64,000 nucleotides of DNA from Acanthosoma haemorrhoidale. Its lineage: Eukaryota > Arthropoda > Insecta > Hemiptera > Acanthosomatidae. This document shows positions 43,020-53,837 of the stretch, one piece after another. Within the stretch, counting starts at the first letter, position 1; every line of letters begins with the position of its first letter. Where the stretch lies: the NCBI GenBank assembly GCA_930367205.1, contig OV884011.1, positions 138,669,437-138,733,436 of the forward strand. The letters are read 5' to 3'. A model generated the notes under the pieces. It was not told the origin of the DNA. It worked only from the letters and a program-made list of their open reading frames with translations, and searched no databases. Both the position numbers and the translations under genes were made by a program.

Positions 43020-44590
43020 GAATTAGTGCAGTTATATTTGGTGGAGCCAATGGAGGGGAATAGTCACGGAGGATTTAGGTATATTTTGGCTTTCTTAGAC
43101 AACTACAGCATTTCCTCAAATCTAAGGAACCAGTTGCGAAAATTTTCAATACGTTGCAAATTAGACTGATAGAAAAATCAAAATTTTTACATACTGACAA
43201 TGCTACTGTAACAATAACTTCTGTGAGTTTTTCAAGTCTTCAGGGTTGATTGTTGAACTCATTGTGCAGCCTAATGGAAAGGTGGAGTGCCTTTATCGCT
43301 CACTTCTTGATCCTACAAGATGCCTGTTGATAGAGTTGGGGCTTCCAAATATCTCTGGGATGAAGTTGTAAATTCTGCTGCAGTAAAAATTACTTCCATT
43401 GACAATGTTTAGTCAACAGTATCAGAGGCAAGTGAAGATAAGATTCATGACCCGAACTTTGCTCTGACCATGATTGTCCAACCACCTATTGAAGGAAAGG
43501 AATGGACCATGAAGCTGTAAGGTATAGTTCCGTCAGGTAGCAGAATATGACCAAAACAGAGCAAATAAATGTCGTCTCGGTGATTCTGCAAAGTGATCTC
43601 AGAGAGATTAAATTTGTTAAACACCTGGATATAATGACCAAAAATCTGCCGTCTCCGGGAGATTATTTATGTACTCATACAGACCAGTAGAGTTGGAATG
43701 AAAAGCTAGATCTAATGAATAATTTGAATAAAGATGTAATGCAGAGCAAGGGCATTGGGCTCGAAACAGTCAAGGTTTGACTCATGTGTATACTTAAAAT
43801 TGAGGCAGGACTATGTTGATAATTGGGTCGACCACCTTCTGATATTCCCTGAGAAGAAAATTGAGTGACAAGCGAAAGCTCAACTTATGGGATTGTTCCG
43901 GATAACCAACTTTACAGAAGCAAAGTTTATGCCAGGGATTCCAGTTGGCTCATTATTGTCAATATAGAAAAATCTGGATCAGTCATGAAGCTTAAGTTGA
44001 ACAGATGCTGAAGTCCTTCCCATAGGTCAACCCACTGCTGAAAAGTTATCAAAAATTCAGGAGCCGCAAACTGAAGATTAGTAGGAAAATACACAAAAAA
44101 AATCCTTATCAAGAAGCAGTTGGAAGCCTTTTATTCGCAGCACAAATTTCAAGGCCTGACATACCATATTCTTTCAATAGCCTCAGTTTAATAACAACCC
44201 AGGAAAGTATCATTGGGCTGGTTTAAACGTGTATTCAAATATTTAATAGGAACTTCTTGTGGAAGGTACTGCTTGATGGCTCTAAGGGTGAAGCCATTTT
44301 TGGTTACTGTGATGCCCTAGTGACTTGGATGAATAAAGATCAGTCACAGGCTACATTTTTGTCAAGTGTAATGGTGCAATTTTGTGGAGCAACAAGAGGC
44401 AACCAACTGCGCCTTTAACAGCAAATGAGACCAATGATATGACCATGTCTTCAGCTGCACAAGAAGCTTTATGGTTGAGAAGTTTCACTGAAGAAATTGA
44501 TCCATTGTCTGTAACAACCAGGATGCCAGGAATATTGCATTAAGCGGCTCCTACCAAGCCAGGACCAAAAATATAAATGTGAGGCATCAT
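43020..44590 (+). pseudogene. Decayed Ty1/copia-type pol (integrase to RNase H)
   Basis: Broken plus-strand frames keep the order of a copia Pol: YILAFLDNYS and KFLHTDN of the integrase, then near 44310 GYCDA, and at 44447-44515 TMSSAAQEALWLRSFTEEID, then a stretch like ARTKNINVRHHF. The last blocks match the copia RNase H end (SSAAQEA.WL, RTKHID.RHHF). Many stops and frameshifts are present. It ends where LTR-like copy C begins. Confidence 0.75.
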
Positions 44591-44591
44591 T

Positions 44592-45195
44592 TCTCATCGG
44601 TGGGCAGCTTTATTCGTATTTTGTTTATTGATCTGACTCCATAAGATCTTAGGTGTGCCCAAGGCAGTGGACTATGTTCTGGAGAAGAGGTAAAAGCTAG
44701 GTTTTATAGGTAGTTTAGTGGTCTTGGAATGAACACGAGTTCACACTCTGCATCTGAGGGTAGGAGAAAACCGTCTGGATCCCAAAGGCGAGGGTGAACC
44801 AGAAAGAGGAAGACTGGATCGCTGGGGGAGACGGTATTAGGTACATTTTGTATAGCCCAGAGACTGTCGTCAGGATGGAAGGGATTCCTTCCAAGGATGT
44901 GCTACTTTTGATGAGATGAAGGCAGAGAATCCTACTTGGAAGGTGTGGAGTCTGACTCAGGACTAAAATATAGCAAGGTTAGGGAAGAGAGGTGCAGAGG
45001 TAGTTAAATAAGAAAGCCATGGTTCCAGTAAAGCAATAAGCACCAGTGCAGAGAGAGAGAGCAGTGTTCACTGTCTGGTTCCAACTGTTTGAATAATCTC
45101 AGAATTTCTGCTTTATATAGGCAGGTCGGACGCCGGGCTATCCCCGTGCCCTCTAGTGGGTTTCATATGTGTTGAGCCAGTTCCCCCTCGGGAAA
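44592..45195 (-). repeat. LTR-like dispersed repeat, copy C
   Basis: Minus-strand copy of the family. It preserves a TATA box (TATATAAA, about 45112-45119) near the 5' end and AATAAA (44609-44614) near the 3' end, the arrangement of an LTR. It is diverged from copies A and B. Confidence 0.65.
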
Positions 45196-47185
45196 TCCCG
45201 CAATACTAGATCCTACCCTTCTGACCTGTACTTCCTTTGATTGTTCTTTTCCTATCTGTGCAATGAACCTTTGTAACTCTATTCCCATCTATATTCATCG
45301 TTTATCAACTCTCCCAATCTTAAAATCGAGACATTACCAGTTTCTTATCTCCCTTTAATCTAATAATACATAATTCATTGTTATTAATATGTTTATTTAT
45401 TCATTTTTTTCATCTCTATTCTTTTTGTTTCAATTTGTTGCTGTTGTTTTTTTGTAGCAATCTCATAAATACATAGCGGTAGCACTTTGTATTACATATT
45501 TGTACATATATAATATTCATAAGCTAATTAACTCTGTTCGATGTTGGTTTTTGTCAGCTAGACATTCCTAGTATGTTCTTTGTTATTATTCTTAGAGGAC
45601 AATGTCCTAGAATAAAGTTTTTTTTCTTCATTTCATACTTTAAAGAGAATAGGTGCCCTATAATATTTTACAATTTATTATTAAATAAAACTGGCACAAG
45701 AACTTTTGTAACAACTTTGTGAATATTTTTTAAATACAATAAAGAGTGGAATATTATTTGTTTAGTTTTATTTGTAACACAATAATGGATTTTCTAAAAG
45801 TATGCATTTAAAAATTTACAATTCAAAAAGATTAAATTCAAACATATTAGAGTAAACAGAGAATTTGCATAATATAAATATAAAGAAAATAAGCTAATAT
45901 AATATAAATTTATATAATTGACTACATAAATGCTGCCCTACTTTTAAGAAATTTAATTTAACAAAAACTTAAATGAAACACTAAAGACTATCTATCAAAC
46001 AATAATATACTGATAAACATAACGATATAATTATTTCAAACATGAAGTAGCCTTAATTTTAGCTTCACTAAAATAATACAGCTCCATATAAACATTAAAT
46101 AATTTACAAGTCAACTTGGGGGCAAATAAAATTTATACAATATGTAAAATAAATATATAAGGAATGTATTAACAATTTAAAATTAAAAACAATTGACTCA
46201 TAACTTCGATATTTTAAAACTATACAATTTCCTTACATAGAAAAAACATAAGTGACTTAGTGATACATAGATGAAATCGTGAGAAATCTATTAAAACAGC
46301 ATCACAATAAATTAATCGGCCTTAAATACAGTATCTTCAAATTAATACATACAATTATATCATTAGCAAAAAACAATACGTACAGCTGGACTAACCTCTA
46401 ATTATAATACATATTTAGGGTGAGAGGTACTTTCAAATTTAATATTGCAACAAAATCATATTAAAAGATTAAATCATGCTTAACTAAAAAAAATTAGTCC
46501 TCAGCCACTAATATAATCAGACTTAAAATAAAATCCCACCTTAGTAATGAAAAAACAATGGTTAAGTGTAGCATTAAAATGACGTGATACTTAAATTTTT
46601 ATGAAATAATAAAGAGCAATATAACATCATTCATTTGTTTTCCATAAATTCACACAGTGTCATTCTCAAAACACATGTACATATGATGTAAACACAAAAC
46701 ATATATGGCTAGTTAATCTTCTGGGCTGCAGTAAGAAAGTTGCAACAGTCAGTCGAATAGTTACACCAGGTTTGACTATTTAAGGAAAACCTCCACTCCT
46801 GAAATCACATATTCATTGTTGAAACAACAAATCGGCATGAATTACTTTATTACAACTTTTAAACTACTAATAAAATGAAACTCAACAAAAATTAATATTA
46901 AACAGTGACAATCATTCTATTAATTTACATTCAATATCAAACCCCAACCACAATCAGAACAAGAACAGATCATAATGTCCATGCTCATGCATTTTATTTT
47001 TTAAATAGAAGAGGAATATTTGTAAGGCAAAGTGTTTGTATTAGTTTTAGACAGAATTCTAGACTTATAGGCACGATCTTGACTTAGCCGAATATACTTA
47101 TACTTGTTTGCGCACCCACATGAAATCAAATTTAGAAAAAACTGTCACTTGAAAAGAATGCAGATTTAAAAATTATCACAGCAAA
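45196..47185. other. AT-rich intergenic sequence
   Basis: No gene or recognisable repeat seen over about 2 kb. Confidence 0.5.
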
Positions 47186-47189
47186 GACA

Positions 47190-47650
47190 AAACAGATGTT
47201 AATGAGCAAAGAGAATGGTTGGATATTATTAGTGGACATACTCTAGTATATGTTTATTCATTCACCTGCCTGAGAAGTATGGTGACCAAATCAGGTGGAA
47301 CTGATGAAGAGATTATTGGCCAGTTAAAAAACTCAAGGCTGCTTTTATTTAATTATATCTTATATGGGTGAAGCAAGAAGACGAGAAAAAAACAAATTGA
47401 AACTCTTACACAACGATGACATACCCATTCTCTTGTAATACTGTGGAACATGGGAAGTTTTGAGCCAGTTGCAAGTGTTAGTGAAGTGATGTTTTAAAAT
47501 GGATTTTGTCATACAGTGGCCTGAATAGATATTCAATGAAGTATGTAGAAAGATGAAGAAACGACTAGTTTACAGATTGCTACCTATGAATGGAGGTTGC
47601 AGGGGGAAAAGAAAAAGTCACTTTAGAACAGAATCCACAGGCTTCTAGAA
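47190..47650 (+). pseudogene. RTE-like LINE C-terminal remnant
   Basis: Plus-strand pieces read LRSMVTKSGGTDEEIIGQLK and, after frameshifts, QWPE.IFNE. These match the LG..VT.DGGTE.DI..RI and WPE.ISN blocks at the end of RTE-type ORF2 proteins. It is heavily mutated. Confidence 0.55.
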
Positions 47651-47829
47651 GATAACTCTTTATGTAAAAGCTGCAAAAAAAACTTATTAAGCTCTGAGTA
47701 CGAACCCTCCTGATTGGATTTCCATCACTTCAGCCCTATGCTTTTACCTTTTATTATAGCAGATACATGCCATAAGCAATTTGAGAGAAATTTCAAGTTA
47801 AAAAAAAAATTAACTCGAATTAGTGTGAC

Positions 47830-47842
47830 GGGGGGGGGGGGG
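47830..47842 (+). repeat. Poly-G run
   Basis: Thirteen or so consecutive G residues in AT-rich DNA. A simple repeat, length uncertain. Confidence 0.8.
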
Positions 47843-48814
47843 GTAAGTGATTCATGATCTCAGTTGAGACTATTATAATGTATGTATTTTTGTTACCAAG
47901 CAGCTAAGATTTATTCAGTAGAGTTAGTTAATAGGAGGATGATGGCCTTTACTTTCCAAGCCATAATCACTGGCCTGTTGGCGAGTCCTGTCAAGGCGAT
48001 TAAACTAGTCACAACTCGTAACCAATCCCAATGAAAGTCTTTTTGGAAGCTAAGCAAAGTTGGAAGAACTCATATAACCTGACTCCTTGCCCTACAGATC
48101 CTCAGGCTGGTGGGGACCCAAGTTATAGACTGATCGACAGAAGCCAAGTTAGTGAACCAGCCTCAAGCTCAATAGCAATGACCACAGCTGTTAGCAAAAT
48201 AGCTAGGTTCTACACAGTGTCAAACCATGTGAGAGAAGAGGAAAGAGGATGTTCAGTGTGTTTAAGAAACATAATAGTATTTAGAGTCAAAAAAATATTG
48301 AAGAGGCCCCGGTTCTCAAGGAATGTACAGTCACAAAATAAACAATTAAAAAAACATGAAAACGTTACCTGCACTAAAACACATAAAAAAAATATAATAA
48401 ACTGCAGAGAAAATGAAATAATTTACACAGAACACTTTAAAAATAAGAAAATAAAAAATTGATTTCTTTTAAACTAAGTAGTGCGCGCAACTATTCTTGG
48501 TATAACTATTACATTTTAGATCAAAGAAAGTAAATATAGATTTGCTTGAGTTTTTTTTTATTATAATCACATAAATCTAAACAATATAGCTTCAAAAATA
48601 CTGGAAAAACAATTGTAAAAAATCCAACAAAAACATATAATTAAATAAAAAAATTCATAATGAAAACCCCTAAAAATAATATACAAATATGACTACATAT
48701 TAATAAAATATTACAAACATGCTTTAGAATGAAAATTTAGCACTTCCATTGCCTTCACTAAAGCACTCAATATATATACAAATAATAAAGTAAACATAAT
48801 TATTAGGGGAGCCA

Positions 48815-49725
48815 GAATGTAATGTCGTTTTTTTACATTAAATTCAAACATAAATTTTTAACAAGTTTTTTTGTTTTTAATCAATGATGTAATCTCTCTC
48901 ATTCTCAACCTTTTGCCATTTAGTGTGCAAATTTTCAATGCCAGATCAATAAAAATCAAATTATCAACTCAGATGGTTGTTGAGCAAAATATCTGGAGAT
49001 TTTGGACAGCATACAAATTTTCAAATTGTTTGCCATTTAGAAAATGTAGCGATTGGAATAAATGAAAATCTGATAGTGCAATATCGAGCGAGTATGATGG
49101 GTGAGGCAATAACTCCCACCCCAATTCATTAATTTTTTTTAGGGTTTGTCTTGTGCAGTGCGGTTTTGCATTATTGTGTTGCAGAATAACACCTTTTCTG
49201 TTGACCATCGCTAAGCACTTTTCAATTAAAGATTGATTTACTCAATCCAATTGTTTACAGTAAAGGTCTGCATTTACAGTTTCTCCAGGTTTCAGCACTT
49301 CAAAATGAACGATCCCACGAATACTTCACTAAACACACAAAAGTGCCTTTTTGGGGTGTAAACCTGGCTTAGCTGTACTTTGTGGTGATTCATTCAGAGA
49401 GAGCCACTGCCTTTTGCGTTTTGGATTATCATAGAGGACCCATCTTTCATCTCCAGCCTCAACCACCATACTCACCCGATATTGCACCATCAGATTTCCA
49501 TTTATTCCGATTGCTACATTTTCTATGTGGTAAAAAATTTTAATGATGTCCAAAATACCATCTCCAGACATTTTGCTCAAGAACCAATTGATTTTTATCA
49601 ATCCGGCATTGAAAATTTGCACACTAGATGGCAAAGGGTCATTCATCATTGATTAAAAACAAAAACTTGTTAAAAATTTATCTGTAAGAATTTAATGTAA
49701 AAAAGACATTATTTTCTGGTCCTTC
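48815..49725 (-). mobile_element. Rearranged irritans-type mariner with about 250-bp inverted arms
   Basis: The minus strand encodes the central and C-terminal mariner transposase. The left arm (about 48840-49105) and right arm (about 49465-49690) are inverted copies of each other, and both contain C-terminal coding sequence. The N-terminal DNA-binding region and the true 5' end are missing, so the element is a fold-back derivative. Confidence 0.75.
48960..49470 (-). pseudogene. Mariner transposase remnant
   Basis: Blocks in order: GDERWVLYDNPKRKRQWLS, KPGLHPKKALLCV, then a break, GIVHFEVLKPGETVNADLYC, VNRKGVILQHNNAKPH, and HPSYSLDIALSDFHLFQSL with FLNGKQF. These are the irritans-group signatures. 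The second catalytic Asp (HDNA in relatives) is Asn here, and stops interrupt the frame, so it is inactive. Confidence 0.85.
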
Positions 49726-49811
49726 TATTATCTGCTAATGAAGAGCAAATTACTTCCTCGTAATATACAACGTTACAAAGAACATTTTTAGATTTACAAA
49801 GCAAGTATTAT

Positions 49812-50160
49812 ACAGGGTCTGTTCAAAAAGTAATCGAACTTTATTTGAATTACAGAAATGCCATTGGTCTCACTATAGAACCTAGGATGTAATTGAAGTT
49901 GCTTGCTATACCATCCATACCATTAAATGGTTAGTTCTGCAAAGCATTCATTCCAAGCAGGTGTTGAATGAAATTTTTGAGATATACTTAGAAAATTATC
50001 CTCAGTTATTATACCCAGGTTTATAAAATAGTTCCAGAAGTTTATTAGGAAGACTGTGGTCTAGAAACAACTATACATGATGCTTGTCCAGGAAAGCCTA
50101 CAAAAGCTAGAGTATTTCCCAAACTACAAGTTTTGTTATTTTAGATCGATTTTCCATAGT
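49812..50160 (+). repeat. Possible Tc1/mariner-type transposon end
   Basis: Starts TACAGGGTCTGTTCAAAAAG, like the terminal repeats of many insect mariner-type elements, followed by broken frames without a catalytic motif. The right end was not found. Confidence 0.4.
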
Positions 50161-53100
50161 GACTTCAACACAGACATCGACTAATTTGCTAAATTTTGTA
50201 CTAATAATTTTCTGATTATCATAATGCGATAACTTTGGAAGAGTTGGTGAGCTGAGATTATGTATTGCAGGTAATTGATTTTTTAAGACTTGGTAAATTA
50301 CTTAATTTATCTTTAAGCTTTTCAGTAGTTGACTTTTGACCTTAGGTCTGATCTGAGCACATTAAATTTCACAACCTCCCATTTTGGTTTCCAGACTGTC
50401 ACCCATATACTTTGTGTTATATTACTTATAACATATTACTTTATTGTCATACCGTGCTATGATGTACAATATCATGCAGGTGAAGGTATATAAGATAGTT
50501 ACGACTGAATATTAAAAATATAAATGGAAAGAAGACAACATTGTCAGCTCTTTTGAAAAACAATTAAAGGCCTAAGGTCTTACCAGTAAAGCCATATAAA
50601 CAGTTGGTTTTGGCAAAACTCATGTACAGTTAAAGAAGTAGCCTTAGAACTGGAAAACTAAACAAGAGGAAATTTTGTACATCAAAAAAATTATAAGTTC
50701 CCTCCCACTTTCTAGTTTTTAAGTTCTAAATTATAAAGATAATAGAATTGGAGGAGAGGTGAGTTGAGACTATGGAAGGTTTATGTTTTTCAAGCTTTTC
50801 GGTCTGTGCCTTGAGGTTCAAATTCTTGAGAGTCCATCATAGCACGATCAATCAGAAGACAAAACTATAAGGAATGCTGCAGTGTACCCTAACAGGAGGA
50901 GGCCCTAATGGTATAATGCTGTAGGTACCTGACACAAACATGTCAAAGCCATAAAACATTCAACACCTAAAGACAAAAGAACAATTGAATGAAACTCACT
51001 GCCTCGTGGAAGTACCTGGGTAGGTACAATGGCAAGAATGTGCCTAACACAGACATCTCAAAACCATAAAACATTTGATACTTAGAGGCAACCAGTAATA
51101 TAAGACAACTACCACCAGCACCCGTCTCCAAAAAGTGAGTGGAGATAAATTCTGGTTATACAAGCCTTTGACAACTTGAACCTCTCCTTGTCTCTCGCCT
51201 TGCTGGAGTTCTCATTAATCTTCATCAGCCCTATTAGCTGTACCAGCCAGTCAGGACTGCCTCTTCCTGACGATTTACCAAGCAGGCCACCACCAACACT
51301 CTTAGATGCCTCCCTCAAGAATACTGATGACATCAACTATTACAACATTTAGGTAACTAAGAATTTTGAGCTCATTAAAATTAATCATTACATCAGCAGT
51401 ATATGATTATAGTATGAGGGGTCAAGAAATATAGTGGCATAGAACAGTGTTGAAGAATTTAAAAAAAAATACACTTTCACATATGTGTCCATAAAAAAAA
51501 AACTCAAGTTTCCTTGTATTATTTTCACTCTCATTGTTTTAGTGCTGAAATGAAGCTAATCTATTCCCATTTCCGCTATCCATGTGCTTCACCATTTTTG
51601 AAGGGTGCACTTAACTTAAACAACTATTTTCCTTATCAGATGCATGGTACACATGTACCCTTCCACATGGTAACATTGTGAAAAACACCCAATCTAGCAG
51701 AATTCAAACGCTAGATTAGATAAATTACTATAAATTAATTTAATTTATTATATATCTAAACAGAGTACGTTTTTCTAATGCTAAATTATGTCGTAACTCA
51801 CTTTTTCAATTTTGCTGACTTACACCACTATATTACTTAACCCTCAGATGTAAACAGTTAGTGATTAATTATATTCTGATTTCATTATACATAAAATAAA
51901 TTTCTTTACAATGCTAATCGATCATTTCATTATATTAAATTTGTGCCCTTTTGTTATTCCTGACATGACAAGTCCAATAAATTAACATTTTTTTAAATTT
52001 ATCGATGATGTATCGAATAGGGACAGTATTCTAAAGTTAGTTAAAGTATGCCACATCAATTTGGCATGCAAACAAATGCACTATCTGACTTGAGAAACTA
52101 AAAATTCATTATTTTAAATTAATTCATTCATTTATGCAACATCAATTTGATTTTCTGAACAGAGACTAATCATTTTTATATTAATTGATGTTTGATACAC
52201 CAGTTTGGCTTTCTGAAAAGGGACTTTATACACTAAGTAATTGATGCATTTATGCTACAATATACTGTACTGGTATTTGATTTTATAATAATAAATAATT
52301 TCATTTAATTAGATAAAGGAATGTTGTGGAGATGTTAAATATCAAAAGGATTGGAGTAGTCTGTGCGCTGTGGCAGGAATTGTCATTGTTCATTGCTTGA
52401 AGAGTGTGAAGGGCAGTTGTCTTGAAGTCATAAACCAGCATACACATCAATCATAAGATATAAGCTGGTAATAATTGTGCGCAGTTATATATCAGGAAAA
52501 GAAAATTGTGGGTAAGAACATGGTCCAATAATCCAAGCTTTAAGAACAGTCAATGATTACGAAAGGGTATATACTATATCTAGAGTATATAAGCTAATCT
52601 AGGGAGCATGATGTAACAGATTCTCATTATATCATCCTCCACATAACTAAAATATTTGGCTATAGTTAGATAGTTGTTAGTAATGATATGATTACGAGCC
52701 TGCAGAATAAACACAGCAGATAGGATAACTTTCTTTCAAGGAAGGTGTAAAGCATTCTCAACAAGCTTTAAATGGTTACCATCAGTGATATTTACATTAA
52801 TTTTCTGAAAAAACTTTTGGAAAGGAATGGTTTAGTCCAAAAATCAGATAAATTAGTTGAAAAACAGGCAAGAATTAGTTTGGTTCCAAATAAATTTAAC
52901 AAGTCTGCTTGCTGTATCACTGTTTTGTACCAGGGAACTAGGTAGAATCTTGAAAAATTAGTCACCACCATAGTGGTTATTAAGTGCCATTCAATAACAT
53001 AAAGTTAACCCAAACCTATTTAAGTAAATAAAATACCCTACAAATCCAATGGGGAGTCCAGGAGGCTACATGTTAAAATGTAACAGATGCAGCTGCACTT

Positions 53101-53600
53101 AGGTCGTCCATAAATGGAAAATAATCCACATCAGAAAAAAAAACATTAAATGATAATGTAATAACTACTTGGTGAATTTTATAGATACTTCGTTGTTATT
53201 TTCATATATATTTACATCCATAAATGATGATCTATTAATGTTTTTTTAATATGTAATGACACAGTCTGAAGATGTCTTCCTTTTATTATTTAAATTATAT
53301 TATATTAATTTAACTTTAAATTATTTAATGAGACACTTAGTGGTTTTTTTCAATATATTTTCATCCATAAATGATGATCTATTAAAGGTACTTCAATATG
53401 TAATGACAGTCAGTAAAAAGCCCTTGCTTAAAATATATTAAAACTTGAAGAGGTCTGAACAAGATATTTTATTTAAAACCAAGGTTGGATAACAGGACAA
53501 AAGCAAAAGAGAGAACAGTCTTGTATAAATTAAATCCATTTCTTTAATAGTTCATTAATAGGTACCAATGAAACCGAATAGGCAATAGAAGCACTAAAGA
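50160..53600. other. Intergenic sequence with small local duplications
   Basis: No coding motif recognised. Imperfect direct repeats occur at about 50925-50980 and 51040-51095 (block ccataaaacattt...a), and at about 53215-53262 and 53361-53407 (block atccataaatgatgatctat). Confidence 0.45.
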
Positions 53601-53606
53601 TAATTG

Positions 53607-53612
53607 TTTATT
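53607..53612 (-). terminator. Candidate SCAMP poly(A) signal
   Basis: AATAAA on the minus strand about 70 nt past the SCAMP stop codon. Position fits polyadenylation; no transcript evidence. Confidence 0.45.
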
Positions 53613-53681
53613 TAATATGAGAGGGCAACAGACAAGCAGAAGTAAGGAAGCGAAAGAGTTTGAGCATGCATACCTGAAACC

Positions 53682-53837
53682 TTAATACCTTGGTGGTTGG
53701 CTGAACTGGGACTGAACTGCTGCAGTCGCAGCTGTGCTTGCAGCTCCCCTCACGTGTTCATTCTTAAATATTTCTGTAGTGAACTCAGCACGTGCTTTTG
53801 CCATACTTGCTCCAGAACTGCGGTAAATCCTGTGAAC
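53682..53837 (-). CDS. SCAMP: SCAMP exon h (C-terminal tail, stop)
   Basis: Reads [20 protein letters not shown], continues to [16 protein letters not shown] and ends SQPPRY then TAA. This is the usual SCAMP cytoplasmic tail. Confidence 0.95.
   Translation of the reverse strand, partial: VHRIYRSSGASMAKARAEFTTEIFKNEHVRGAASTAATAAVQSQFSQPPRY

Noticed and set aside
42040..45195. Copies B and C as paired LTRs of the copia relic between them
   Set aside because: The two copies are in opposite orientation, so they cannot be the LTRs of one element.
47950..48110. Possible 5S rRNA-derived sequence (ggaagctaagca block)
   Set aside because: Only about 12 nt match the 5S internal promoter; the flanks do not align convincingly.
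48031..48462. A 143-aa plus-strand frame
   Set aside because: It starts with ATG, but I see no domain or conserved motif and its C-terminal half is lysine-rich AT-biased sequence. Its region looks like old repeat DNA.
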